Of a stretch of 64,000 nt of DNA, positions 25,329 through 34,996 are shown piece by piece. The translations under genes were made by a program, and so were the position numbers. Under the pieces are notes generated by a model. The model saw only the letters and a program-made list of their open reading frames with translations, had not been told where the DNA came from and did not search any database. This stretch comes from Hallella bergensis DSM 17361 (GTDB taxonomy: Bacteria > Bacteroidota > Bacteroidia > Bacteroidales > Bacteroidaceae). Where the stretch lies: contig NZ_GG704780.1 in the NCBI RefSeq assembly GCF_000160535.1, forward strand, positions 547,990-611,989, in the 5' to 3' direction. The stretch's first letter is position 1. The number at the start of each line of letters is the position of its first letter.

Positions 25329-28300
25329 TTAGAAAGTGATGTTAAACGTAAAGTTCACACTACGGCTGTAGGGATAGCTTGTGCCACGCTCATATTTAGC
25401 CGATGTGAGTCGGAACAGGTCTGACGTTCCAACGCTGACATATACTTTCTCGGCAAAGAATTTCCGAGACCACTCGTCAGGTACATCGTAACGCAGCTGA
25501 AGACTTGAAAACCAAAACTCATTATCTCTCTCCACAAAACGGTCTGTATAGACAAACGACTTTCCACCCTCGGTAGAGATGTTCAGATAGGGCACCACGT
25601 TGCCGGGCTTATGCCACCGCTCGGTGAATGCACGCACATCGGCATTCTTCTGCGGGTCAATGTTCTCTATCTTTGAGGCGCGCGTGGAGTTATACATATC
25701 TCCGCCAAATCTATAGGAGAAACTGGTCATGAGATAGAAACGTTTCCACCGCAGCTGTGCACTGATCGACCCCTGCAAGATAGGGTTAGTATCACCACAG
25801 TTCATCAGGTCTTCCGTAGTATAGTCATAGGTGTAGCTGCCATCCTTCTTGATGAATATTTCCTTGCCGGAAGCCGGGTCTATGCCGGCCGAGCGCACAG
25901 TATAGATAGCTGTTGGCGACTCACCCTCCCGGAACTGCAGGCGTGGTGCAGCACTCTTGTCGTTGGCGGCATTCTGCTCATTCCAACGTTTCAAGGCTTC
26001 ACTGATACCCAGAATGGTGGTCTTGGTATGCAGGCCGTTCAGCGTTGTCGTCAGTGTCCAGTCCTTGGTATCGACAATCCTACCCCACACACTAAACTCG
26101 ACACCATTACTCTTCTGACGTCCGATATTGCTCTTGACGCTTGTCGCTCCCGACGACGGGGGCAACGACATGTCGATAAGCATGTCATCGGTATTCTCGC
26201 GATAATAGTCCAAATTTACATTCAGGCGGTCGTTGAACATCGCTGATACTATGCCGACGTTCGCTTTTTTAGTGGTCTGCCATGTCAAGTCCGGATTCGA
26301 CATCCCAAGCGGCACAGCCCCTACTCCACTGTAATGCACATAATCATTGGTATAGTGATAGGTGGTTACAGCTTGATAGCTGGAAAATTTCACGCTGCCG
26401 GTATAGCCATAGCTGCCACGTAGGCGAAGTGTATTGATCCATCCGAGGCGCTTGATAAATTTCTCATTATGCAGGTTCCAGCCCACACCACCGCTCCAAA
26501 ACGGTGCGTAGCGATTGTTCTCTCCAAACTTCGACGACCCTGACATACGGTAGGAACCATCCACAAAATAACGCATCTTGTAAACATAGTTGGCCGATGC
26601 AAAAAGTCCCATGCTCGTAGCAATGTCTTCTGTGCCGGAAGGGCGACCGTCAGGATAGTTGGTCGCATAGACAATGTCGCTGAGATCATTGCTCAGAAAA
26701 CCCGTCGCTGCGAGATTACGCAGATAGGAACGTTGGCGCTTAGCCTCACCACCGGCATTAAGCGTGAGCATCGACCCGGCATCATCAAAGTTGATAATCC
26801 AGTTTCCCACAATCTTAGCCGACCAATTATCGCTACCAGTGTTACCCAGCTGGTAACTTCCTTTCTTCGTGTTATCAAGGGTTGTGGTAAACTGATTGCT
26901 CTCGGGCGAGACAAACGTATCCTCTGTACCACGCGTGGTATTGAAGGAACCTTGTGCCGTGACATAGAGCGTAGGCTTGAAATTATAGCGCAGGTCGAGA
27001 GAAATTTCGTTGGTTCGGCTTTCCGATTTCCTGAAGCTACTCAGTGAGGCCTCGTAGAGCGGGTTATTCTTGGCGTATGACAGCATGCGACGCAGATGGC
27101 CATGATCGTCGTAGGGCAAATCGTAAGGGTTGGCCTGGGTGTAATCAGAGAAAGTGCCATAGTTGGAAGGCTTAACCTTCAGTTCACTGTGGCTGGCGCG
27201 GAGCGTAAGGATCAGGTTTTTCACTTGGCGGTACGACAAATAGATGTCCATGCCATATCGGCTGCGCCCATCGTTTTTCATGACTCCCTGTGTGTTGGCA
27301 TAGTTGCCGTTAATATTGTAGTCAAGCCCCTGTCCGCGTCCGGAAACAGATATGGAGTGGGCATGGGAGAAACTGTTGCGCACCGGTTTCGAAATCCAAT
27401 CGGTGTTGATGCCGCTGCTCACCAAGGCAAGTTTGTCGTAATAGTTCTGATCCAAACTGCCATTCAACGAGTTGTAGAGCCCGGCACGTCGTTCCAGTTC
27501 CAACTTCTGGGCGGCGTTGCAAAGGTCATAACTACCAAGGTCGGCAAAGCTCAACGTCGGCGTGAACGTATAGCGCACCTTGACCGGCGACTGACTTACC
27601 CGTTTACGCTCAACGACAATAACCCCGTTGGCAGCATTCTCACCATAGAGGGCAGTGGCCGAGGCATCCTTGAGAATATCCACACGCTCAATATCGTTGA
27701 TGTCAATATCGTAGAGAGCCTGCAAATTTTGCTCCACGCCGTCAATAACAATCAACGGACTGTTCAGACCACTCTCCTCACCTGTAGCCAGCGACGTTGT
27801 GCTGCGCACAACAAGGTCAGGAATCTGGTTGGGGTTGCTTCCCGCTGCATTGTTCTGACTAATGGTAATACCGGCATCCAACGTCGACAGTGCCTGCATG
27901 ATATTGGTCGGGGAGATGTTACGCAGATCTTCGCCCCGGTAGGTCTGTGCCGCCCCGGTAAACGTTTCCTTGTTACGGGTGTAAAAACCCGTAACTACAA
28001 CAGCCTCCAATTCCTGGCTGCTGTGCATCACGATATTTTCCGTAATTTTGTCCTCACCTTTTTTCACGTTAAGCACCTGCTTCTCCATGCCCACATAGGT
28101 GAATATCACCCTGCAACCTTGATCTCTGGGCACATAGATCTGATAGTTGCCGTCAACGTCAGATACAGCCTTCGCTGGTGTACCTTCCACCTGTATGGTC
28201 ACACCGATCAGCGGTTCATTGTTCTCATCGATAATCTGCCCCTGCAACAATCGACTTTTCTGTTGCTGTTTAAGCTGGCCAACCTGTTGATTTTGGGTTG

Positions 28301-28400
28301 AGATCTGCTCCGTGGCACTCGCCCATGCAGGCAGTGCCAGCAGTGAGAGAACCATGGCCGCAAGCCTTCCTTTCTCCTTTAATCTTTCTGTGATATACAT
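25329..28400 (-). CDS. SusC/RagA-family TonB-linked outer membrane protein
   Basis: A 1023-residue TonB-dependent importer. The signal peptide is about residues 1-30 (ends AWASA). A carboxypeptidase-regulatory-like domain follows (about 53-130, LQGQIIDENNEPLIGVTIQV). The plug has the SusC signature VVVTGF and then LIVIDGVEQN ... DASATALYGENAANGVIVV (about 217-265). The barrel ends in NFTFNITF. There is no STN domain, so signalling to an anti-sigma factor is not expected. It is the first gene of a five-gene operon with SusD, DUF4843, PKD-like and TlpA genes. The substrate is unknown; the accessory genes point to peptides or proteins rather than polysaccharide. Confidence 0.95.
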   Translation of the reverse strand: MYITERLKEKGRLAAMVLSLLALPAWASATEQISTQNQQVGQLKQQQKSRLLQGQIIDENNEPLIGVTIQVEGTPAKAVSDVDGNYQIYVPRDQGCRVIFTYVGMEKQVLNVKKGEDKITENIVMHSSQELEAVVVTGFYTRNKETFTGAAQTYRGEDLRNISPTNIMQALSTLDAGITISQNNAAGSNPNQIPDLVVRSTTSLATGEESGLNSPLIVIDGVEQNLQALYDIDINDIERVDILKDASATALYGENAANGVIVVERKRVSQSPVKVRYTFTPTLSFADLGSYDLCNAAQKLELERRAGLYNSLNGSLDQNYYDKLALVSSGINTDWISKPVRNSFSHAHSISVSGRGQGLDYNINGNYANTQGVMKNDGRSRYGMDIYLSYRQVKNLILTLRASHSELKVKPSNYGTFSDYTQANPYDLPYDDHGHLRRMLSYAKNNPLYEASLSSFRKSESRTNEISLDLRYNFKPTLYVTAQGSFNTTRGTEDTFVSPESNQFTTTLDNTKKGSYQLGNTGSDNWSAKIVGNWIINFDDAGSMLTLNAGGEAKRQRSYLRNLAATGFLSNDLSDIVYATNYPDGRPSGTEDIATSMGLFASANYVYKMRYFVDGSYRMSGSSKFGENNRYAPFWSGGVGWNLHNEKFIKRLGWINTLRLRGSYGYTGSVKFSSYQAVTTYHYTNDYVHYSGVGAVPLGMSNPDLTWQTTKKANVGIVSAMFNDRLNVNLDYYRENTDDMLIDMSLPPSSGATSVKSNIGRQKSNGVEFSVWGRIVDTKDWTLTTTLNGLHTKTTILGISEALKRWNEQNAANDKSAAPRLQFREGESPTAIYTVRSAGIDPASGKEIFIKKDGSYTYDYTTEDLMNCGDTNPILQGSISAQLRWKRFYLMTSFSYRFGGDMYNSTRASKIENIDPQKNADVRAFTERWHKPGNVVPYLNISTEGGKSFVYTDRFVERDNEFWFSSLQLRYDVPDEWSRKFFAEKVYVSVGTSDLFRLTSAKYERGTSYPYSRSVNFTFNITF

Positions 28401-28640
28401 CGCTTATATATAATAATGTGAGGGTAATATTTTCCGCAGAGCTAACATGCCGAAGTGAATGGGCAGACAGCTATCCACCTTTTTCTTAAATTCGTTCTAT
28501 AGCTTCATGCGAATGGCCTGTAAAATCAGGCCAGTCTTAAATTCCCATAAATGCCCGTTTCACCTCCGAATCCCAACATATTCCTTAACATATCAGGAAG
28601 CCAAAGTGAACAGACTATTCACACCTCCAAAATTCAGCCA

Positions 28641-28670
28641 CAAAAATACAAAAAAAATAATAATTTGCAA
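28641..28670 (-). promoter_or_regulatory. Promoter of the SusC-SusD-DUF4843-PKD-TlpA operon
   Basis: The minus strand carries TTG (28670-28668), a 19-bp spacer and TATTTTTG (28648-28641). The start codon is at 28400, so the leader would be about 235 nt, long enough for a regulatory RNA structure. None was recognised by eye. Confidence 0.5.
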
Positions 28671-28904
28671 TAAAGATACCCTTTTATTTTAAAGGTTCTA
28701 TAAAATTATGTATAAATGCTAAAGAATTAACATAAACCTCATTACCTTTTCAAGTGCTTCCATCAGAAAAAATGACTCATCCGACATTTCGAGTGATACG
28801 ACAGTCATGTAGTGCATATTCATCCCTCTTCATTCTACATTCTTCACTCTTCACTTTATAAAATATTATTACCGTTTCCGGCCAATTCCTTTCGTCGCAT
28901 CTGG

Positions 28905-29225
28905 ACAAAAATGCGCCATGTTTTTGCGGATAACTTTGTTCCTGAAGAACATCAGAAACACAAGACCGATGCGGTTACAGCCTTGTGGCACCGCGATTCG
29001 AGCTTATCGATTGCGCGACCGAGCCTTTGTCGCATCGTGGTTAGAGTTTAACCGCAGTGGCGTTTGATATCTAATCGTAGACAACAAAAGCCGTATGGTA
29101 AAATCATATTTATTAAAACTCTGATTGTCAACCCACTACGAATTATCTCAAATTTCTCGAATTCCAAACCGATGGATTCTTATTTTTGAATTCGCGAAAT
29201 ATAGAGAGATGTTTGTCAGAAAAAA
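28905..29225 (+). repeat. Dispersed intergenic repeat, copy C
   Basis: GCGCCATG lies at 28913-28920 and a GATGCGGTTA unit near 28969. GCGTTTGATATCTAATCGT lies at 29060-29078 and CTGATTGTCAAC near 29121. The AT-rich imperfect inverted repeat covers about 29150-29215 (TTTCTCGAATTC facing GAATTCGCGAAA). The element fills the middle of the 28401-29556 gap. The flanks 28671-28904 and 29226-29556 show no gene. Confidence 0.65.
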
Positions 29226-29556
29226 TATTAGTATCTGTTGTCTCTGGATTCACCCTATACATCTGTTGATGAGAACAAAACTGCATGGATGAACGATGAT
29301 CCATTTTAGTTGATGTAATAGGACACAGGAGTCACCCTCGTCGGGAATAATCTTGCATCTCGTGTTAGATTAGGGTTATCACTCCAAATGTCGGATGAAC
29401 CAAAAAAGTGACTTGTTGAATCGGGTAGGAGGTTCATACAAATTGTAGGTTTTGCCTCTTACTTTTGTATTGATCCAACACCAGGAACTCGACTTTGCCA
29501 CAAACTCCTCAAGACATGAAATACGGTGGTATAGAGAGTTTAAGAAGTGGATATTG

Positions 29557-30489
29557 TCAAATATTCACTCCAATCCCAACCATGTACATCTTGCCTACAT
29601 TGGCCGTGACCGGTGTCTTTATGGCAGTATCGATCGATATTTTCCCAAATCTCGCACCTAATCCGTATGCCATATAGTTGTCTTCATCTCCCCAATGTGT
29701 ACCCATTCTTAAGCTGAGATAACGGCATACGCTGTAGGCTACGCCCATCGAGAGGGTGCAACTGCTTTTGACGCGTCCATTGCCCACATAGGCTCCAGAT
29801 TCTGCAGCGACAGTAAGTCTTTGGTTGCCCCATGTCGGCAAAGAAATGTTTCCGCCTATATATACGAGTGGAGTAAGCATTTTGGTGGTGTTTTGATAGC
29901 TGTAAAAGCCTACATTTCGGATTCCCATGGCGGCAGTATATGATATGTTGTGCCCATGTGAGGAGTAGGCTGCACCTGTGTTCAGCGCACAGCCATTCAT
30001 GGTCAACAATGTCCTCTCGCTCATCAGTGCCGCCGTGGCATATACGGACAGGCTGCTGTTTAGTTGCAAGGCGTATCCCATGTCGAATGAGAAGCTACGC
30101 ATGCATTTCCCGTTTCCAGGCACCTGGTTCATGTCTTTGTCCACGTTTTGTTCCAGCTTGCCCATGTCAAGGTATCGCATTCCTACACCTATAGCCTGTT
30201 TTTCACGTCGCCAAGTCATGGTGAGCGTGTGCCATGTGTAGTTGTTGACATGCTCGGCATTGTCAATGTAACCTAATTGATAGTCGGCTCTCATAGACGT
30301 GTCTTGCGTCATAAAAATATTGGATGGCTGTGTGTAGACGTAGCAACCGCCATCTCGCAAAGTTGTAGTCCCGCCCATACTAAGGGAGCGGGGTGATGAG
30401 GGTAGGTCTGTGATGGGAAAAGGTCGGCCTTGCGCCATCGCATGGCATGAGACGAGGCATCCGATTACGATGAGGAGATATTTATTCAT
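29557..30489 (-). CDS. PorV/PorQ-like outer membrane beta-barrel protein
   Basis: A 310-residue barrel with a signal peptide (about 1-19, ends AMAQ). The start of the mature protein (SPRSLSMGGTTTLRDGGCYVYTQPSN) follows the PorV/PorQ and UPF0164 pattern (RxLxMGG, then N-P-like turn). The VGMRYLDMGKLE segment (about 97-108) matches the central strand of PorV. PorV shuttles T9SS cargo from the translocon to the attachment complex. This gene ends an operon and lies 4 bp after a subtilisin-like protease with a T9SS tail. A dedicated shuttle or holder for that protease is a reasonable inference. It is shorter than the roughly 380-residue P. gingivalis PorV. Confidence 0.72.
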   Translation of the reverse strand: MNKYLLIVIGCLVSCHAMAQGRPFPITDLPSSPRSLSMGGTTTLRDGGCYVYTQPSNIFMTQDTSMRADYQLGYIDNAEHVNNYTWHTLTMTWRREKQAIGVGMRYLDMGKLEQNVDKDMNQVPGNGKCMRSFSFDMGYALQLNSSLSVYATAALMSERTLLTMNGCALNTGAAYSSHGHNISYTAAMGIRNVGFYSYQNTTKMLTPLVYIGGNISLPTWGNQRLTVAAESGAYVGNGRVKSSCTLSMGVAYSVCRYLSLRMGTHWGDEDNYMAYGLGARFGKISIDTAIKTPVTANVGKMYMVGIGVNI

Positions 30490-30493
30490 GGCA

Positions 30494-33358
30494 TTAGTTT
30501 TTAACGAACATTTCTTGGTAGGTCTTGCCTTGGCAGGTTATGTAGAGCGTGTATTGCCCCACCGTGAGGCTTGACACATCCATTGAATAAGTGCGCTTGT
30601 CAGCATCTAATGAGGAAGTGTCAAAAGCGTTAGCTTTAACCAGTTTACCCGCCACATTCCTTATTTCCCACTTTACATGGCCATCAATGGTATCTCCCAC
30701 CTTAAGATATAACGTTCCAGTGGTCATCGTGGGAAACAAACTGTATATACCTTCATTCCGATATACAAACACGTCGAAGGTCATCGTGCAGCTCTGTCCG
30801 TGCTTGTCAGTGGCTTTTATGTGTATTTGTCGCTGTCCCCATGTGGAGCCCATCACGTTCATACGACCATCTTTGACGGAGATATCTGTTCCCTGGTCTT
30901 CACTGTTTATCAGTTCGTACCGAACTGAGTTCACGTCTTCGTCGTCCGTTATTTCGCGTAAATCAATTTGCGTGCACTCACCCAACCGCAGTCGTATCTT
31001 CTGCGCCTGACTCTTCATGGAAGGGGCTTTGTCTGCCACCACCTCTATGATGAATTGATAGGAACTCTTGGCGCCAAACTCGTCTCTTGCGCTAACAATG
31101 ACTGGATAAACGCCCGGCATGTAATGTTTGGCCTCTATGTGTATATTTACCCCAGATTGGGTACGGACGATGCGCAATCTATCAACAGTACTGAAGGCCA
31201 CAGTCCATTTATGGTTCTCAGGGTCTTCGATGCGCAGCGTGATGTCTTTGGTGTCATTGCCGGCTAACGTTATGCGCTCGCTTTCGATGTCTGGTGTGAT
31301 TTGTGGTGGTGTGTTGTTGAGCGTCGCAATGCTGTTTGGCAACACAGTCAAAGTCGATTGGTGTCCATTCCTCGCCTCTGCCAATATGCCAAAATAATAT
31401 TTTGTGTTGTTGTCCAAATGCGTGATGGCATATTGAAACACTTGGTTGTCTGTGGCAAATTGGGCAGGAATGTTGTACGCTTGGACATCCTTGTTGGTGT
31501 AATTGGCTGTTGTAATGGGATTTTTGGAACAGTAGAGCACATATTTTTGTAATGAGCCATCAGCCCCATTGTTTTTTGATGTCCACGCCAGCCTTATTTT
31601 ACCATAATCGGGTGTAGCCTGATTGACAAGGAAAAAGGGTGCTGCGGGAGTTGTGTCGTGGTCGTAATCGGCCAGTGCCACGAGTGCGTCGGCATAGCCA
31701 CTGCCCATGGAGTTGCGATATGTCTCGGTTAAATACTTGTTGTAATCTATTGGGCGAACACCTGTCAATAGTCTTTCCCTAAGTTGTTTGGCGGTGAAAT
31801 GCCCGTTGCCGTATTTAGAAACGATAAGCGCCGCAATGGCCGACACGTGTGGTGTGGCCATTGACGTGCCTTGCATATAGGCATAGCCACCATTGGGATG
31901 AGCCGTGGTGGCAGGCACGGTGCTCAATATGGCAGACGTGGGCTGGCCGTCCTGCAACGGATAAAGCCCATTTACCGGTTTTGAACCACCTGGTGCCGAG
32001 ATGTCGGTCCACGAACCATAGTTGGTGTACCAAGATGCACTAAAATCGGGGTTGAAAGATGATACCGACACCACAGACGATTCCGCCGAAGGCATGCTGG
32101 GGGCGGATGTGGCATCGTTACCGGCAGCAAATACCACCAATCCACCTTGCATCAGTGGTTTGTCGGTCTTGTCGCCACCTGCGTAGGTGTTAAAATAGTG
32201 GATGGCATCTTTAATAACTTGTGGCGTTTGTTTCATAATGCGATCGTATCCCCATGAGTTTTGGCTGATTATCGCTCCGTTATTGGCACCATATACTATC
32301 GCCGCCGCTTCGCGGTTGCGGTCTCCCGTGCCGATAGTTTCCGAGGAGTGTTTGTCAGATGGGTCGTAATTGGGATTGTTTCTGAATATCTGACAGCACA
32401 TCAGTCTGACCCCCGTGTCGGGATTACCATTGCCTCCTGCTATGCCGCTGATGCCCTTTGCGTTGTTGTTGCGAGCGGCGATAATCCCCGCAACATGCGT
32501 AGCGTGTCGCGTGGGAGTAATGAGCGCAGTGTCTTCCGTAAAGTTATAACCGTACACATCGTCTATATATCCATTATTATCGTCGTCGATACCATTGCCT
32601 GGTATTTCATTTTTGTTAATCCAAATGCTTCCTTGCAAATCTTCATGGTGAATGTCTATACCACCATCCACAACGGCAACGACCACTGACGGGTCGCCGG
32701 TTGTCTGCCGCCAAGCCGCTTCGGCATTGATGTCGGCATGTGCAATACTGCTTGTGATGCGCTTTCCCGTACCGTCAGTATAGTTCCCTATATTGCCATT
32801 GTTACGCAGATTCCACTGTTTGTCGTACAAGGGGTCGTTAAAATATGTGCCCTCGTTTGCTCGTGTCTGCAGCTTGTCATCGCCTGGTATGTATTCAGAG
32901 CTTTCCAAAACAGCATGGTAAGCAGGCTCGGTATAGTCTGCGATAGTTTCTAATTGGTTTTGTGTAGCAGCCCTTGTGCCGCACGTTTTGGTGCTGTCCA
33001 TGGCGATGGAGTACCATGTGTTGAGCGCGGCGGCTCGTTGCCTGTGCTCATCCTTGCCGGCAAAGGGAAAGATGCGCTCTATTTTATTGACTCCGACATC
33101 ACGCAAATATTTATCCAGCAAGTCACTTCCTGTTGGTGTGGACAGCGTGTTTCTTGAGTTATCTATTTGCTGTATGACACATGCTTTCAGCTTGATATTG
33201 AGCCTATTAGGTATTATAGAGACATTACGCGACTCCGTCTGACTTGTCAGATCGGTGGTAGTTATCGTGTCGGTGCATGCCGTAAAGGCGACAATGGCTG
33301 TTGCTGCCAATAACTGTTGGGCAATATGAAAGCTGTATGTTATGCTGTTTGAGAACAT
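30494..33358 (-). CDS. S8 subtilisin-like serine protease with lipobox and T9SS type A sorting domain
   Basis: A 954-residue exported protease. The N-terminal hydrophobic segment ends in a lipobox-like FTAC (Cys28). A prodomain-like region (about 45-170) is followed by the peptidase: Asp231 in VVAVVDGGID, His285 in HATHVAG (usual HGTH has Gly second), oxyanion Asn414 in AAGND, and Ser499 in GTSMATPHV. Fibronectin/cadherin-like beta domains fill about 560-865. The last 85 residues carry the T9SS type A marks: LFPTMTTGTLYLK, EIRNVAGKLVK, SLTVGQYTLYI and a final FVKN. It lies 16 bp after the DUF6850 gene and 4 bp before the PorV-like gene. A lipobox plus a T9SS tail on one protein is unusual. 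Confidence 0.9.
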   Translation of the reverse strand: MFSNSITYSFHIAQQLLAATAIVAFTACTDTITTTDLTSQTESRNVSIIPNRLNIKLKACVIQQIDNSRNTLSTPTGSDLLDKYLRDVGVNKIERIFPFAGKDEHRQRAAALNTWYSIAMDSTKTCGTRAATQNQLETIADYTEPAYHAVLESSEYIPGDDKLQTRANEGTYFNDPLYDKQWNLRNNGNIGNYTDGTGKRITSSIAHADINAEAAWRQTTGDPSVVVAVVDGGIDIHHEDLQGSIWINKNEIPGNGIDDDNNGYIDDVYGYNFTEDTALITPTRHATHVAGIIAARNNNAKGISGIAGGNGNPDTGVRLMCCQIFRNNPNYDPSDKHSSETIGTGDRNREAAAIVYGANNGAIISQNSWGYDRIMKQTPQVIKDAIHYFNTYAGGDKTDKPLMQGGLVVFAAGNDATSAPSMPSAESSVVSVSSFNPDFSASWYTNYGSWTDISAPGGSKPVNGLYPLQDGQPTSAILSTVPATTAHPNGGYAYMQGTSMATPHVSAIAALIVSKYGNGHFTAKQLRERLLTGVRPIDYNKYLTETYRNSMGSGYADALVALADYDHDTTPAAPFFLVNQATPDYGKIRLAWTSKNNGADGSLQKYVLYCSKNPITTANYTNKDVQAYNIPAQFATDNQVFQYAITHLDNNTKYYFGILAEARNGHQSTLTVLPNSIATLNNTPPQITPDIESERITLAGNDTKDITLRIEDPENHKWTVAFSTVDRLRIVRTQSGVNIHIEAKHYMPGVYPVIVSARDEFGAKSSYQFIIEVVADKAPSMKSQAQKIRLRLGECTQIDLREITDDEDVNSVRYELINSEDQGTDISVKDGRMNVMGSTWGQRQIHIKATDKHGQSCTMTFDVFVYRNEGIYSLFPTMTTGTLYLKVGDTIDGHVKWEIRNVAGKLVKANAFDTSSLDADKRTYSMDVSSLTVGQYTLYITCQGKTYQEMFVKN

Positions 33359-33374
33359 GATATAAGTATAAAAA

Positions 33375-34991
33375 TTAGAAGAAGTAGAACAAACTACAGT
33401 GCATTGCTGTTATTTTTCGATAGTCAGAGCGCATGTAGGACAAGGTTGTTTCGATGCCGAACCATTGCCTTCCTTTTAGGTTTCGGGCATAGCCCATACG
33501 CATCGATAAACGTTGTGCGTTCTCTCCACGCAGCAAATAGGGCGTGTAGGCATGGGCATCGACAAACTTGTCGAAAGGAATGGGCACCGAATAATAATTT
33601 TTTATTCCCTGCCGCATGTCGAGAAGAAAGTCTGCCACAAGACTGTTTTTAGTGTTGCTCATGGCATAGCCGGTGCCAAGCGATGGAGAAAAAGAGTGAT
33701 TGGTTATCTTCATTCGTGGCGAAACATAACTCTCTTGGTAACCATAATAGTTAGCTGCCGCCATCATGTATACCTGATGCCCTATGGACAAAGGCAGAAT
33801 GTACTTAGCACGTAGGTCTACAGACTGGCTCCGGGCTTTGTATAGCTGTCCGCTTCCCACTTTTTTCGCATCATAAATGTATTGCTCTTTATTTTGTATT
33901 TGGTTTTCGTAAATATTTTCCACGCCTTTTTTGACATTTTCGTTGCCCATCAATTGTATGTGCAAGGATGAGCTTTCGAACCGCCTGTCCAGTACTACTT
34001 GTTGGCTGAACCTGTGGGTGTGAAGTTCGAATAGGTTTTTGAACGAAGTTTCCTCGGTGCAGGCGTGGCGGTAATTGTATGACAGATGGGTGGCAACGTC
34101 CCATTCGTCTTCAGTTTTCCCGTCTCTTTGCCAGAGCATTTCGGTCGTAACCCCTTCTATTTTTTGTGTCCTTCCGTATGCCAACGTACCTTTGCTCTCC
34201 TGACGATGCCATTGCCCAAATCCATAAAACTGGAAAAAACGTATGCCGTCTGACACCGTGTTGGCCGATATGGACTGCCTGTTTAGCTCGGGTGTTACCT
34301 TGATGGCGTAAAGATTTTGGCGGTGAACGTATGCCATGTTTAGTCCCAATGTTAACCAATAAGAGTAATTTGACTGCTTGGGGTTGTCTGGACGTGACTG
34401 CGCAATGCCTTCATATAGGGCATCGATACCATAGTAGAGCTTGCCCAATCGGAAGCCGTAGCCTCCTTTAAGATAATAAACTTCTTGGCGCAGCCATCCC
34501 TTGGACAGCGTGTCACCTACAAAATAGGGTTTGTAAAGTTCTGGTTGGGTGGCATAATTATATGTCACACCGTCTTTGCCACGGTATATGTAAGTCGCGT
34601 TTCCGAATATGGTACCATGATTGGTGCGGTATGTTCCTGATGCGGCTATGTCTCCATCAAAGAGTTTGCATCCATTGTACGATAGATATTTTCCCGATGT
34701 ATTGACATGGTTAATGCTTGATTTGAGTATGTTGACATTATCGCGACGGTGGCTTTTGAAGTAAGTGCTGCTATCGTTGAGCGATTGCATGAAATGGAAG
34801 AGCGCGGCATTCTCACGCATAAGATGTACGGCGCTGTTCTCAATATCAGTATTATGAAATGGCATTGGCTCAACATAGGGGGAACTGGCCAACCTGTCTC
34901 CACTCAACAGATAGGTTAAGTTGTTCTGCGCGAAAATATTTTGAACGCTAATAGATAGCAACAAGCCGATAATGTAAATAGGTGTTCTCAT
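33375..34991 (-). CDS. DUF6850-family outer membrane beta-barrel protein
   Basis: A 538-residue protein with a signal peptide (about 1-21, ends IFAQ). From about residue 90 it consists of repeated amphipathic strands with aromatic girdles and ends in CSLFYFF, so an outer-membrane barrel is expected. The opening (LLSGDRLASSPYVEPMPF, then a line of HLMRENAALFHFMQ) matches what I know of the DUF6850 group that accompanies DUF4876 lipoproteins and TonB receptors. It lies 5 bp after the TonB receptor gene. Function unknown; a second pore or receptor partner in the same uptake or secretion unit is inferred. Confidence 0.75.
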   Translation of the reverse strand: MRTPIYIIGLLLSISVQNIFAQNNLTYLLSGDRLASSPYVEPMPFHNTDIENSAVHLMRENAALFHFMQSLNDSSTYFKSHRRDNVNILKSSINHVNTSGKYLSYNGCKLFDGDIAASGTYRTNHGTIFGNATYIYRGKDGVTYNYATQPELYKPYFVGDTLSKGWLRQEVYYLKGGYGFRLGKLYYGIDALYEGIAQSRPDNPKQSNYSYWLTLGLNMAYVHRQNLYAIKVTPELNRQSISANTVSDGIRFFQFYGFGQWHRQESKGTLAYGRTQKIEGVTTEMLWQRDGKTEDEWDVATHLSYNYRHACTEETSFKNLFELHTHRFSQQVVLDRRFESSSLHIQLMGNENVKKGVENIYENQIQNKEQYIYDAKKVGSGQLYKARSQSVDLRAKYILPLSIGHQVYMMAAANYYGYQESYVSPRMKITNHSFSPSLGTGYAMSNTKNSLVADFLLDMRQGIKNYYSVPIPFDKFVDAHAYTPYLLRGENAQRLSMRMGYARNLKGRQWFGIETTLSYMRSDYRKITAMHCSLFYFF

Positions 34992-34996
34992 ATTGC

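Noticed and set aside
27096..28301. Plus-strand open frame of 401 codons opposite the SusC gene
   Set aside because: Antisense shadow; no signal or domain, and the opposite strand is clearly SusC.
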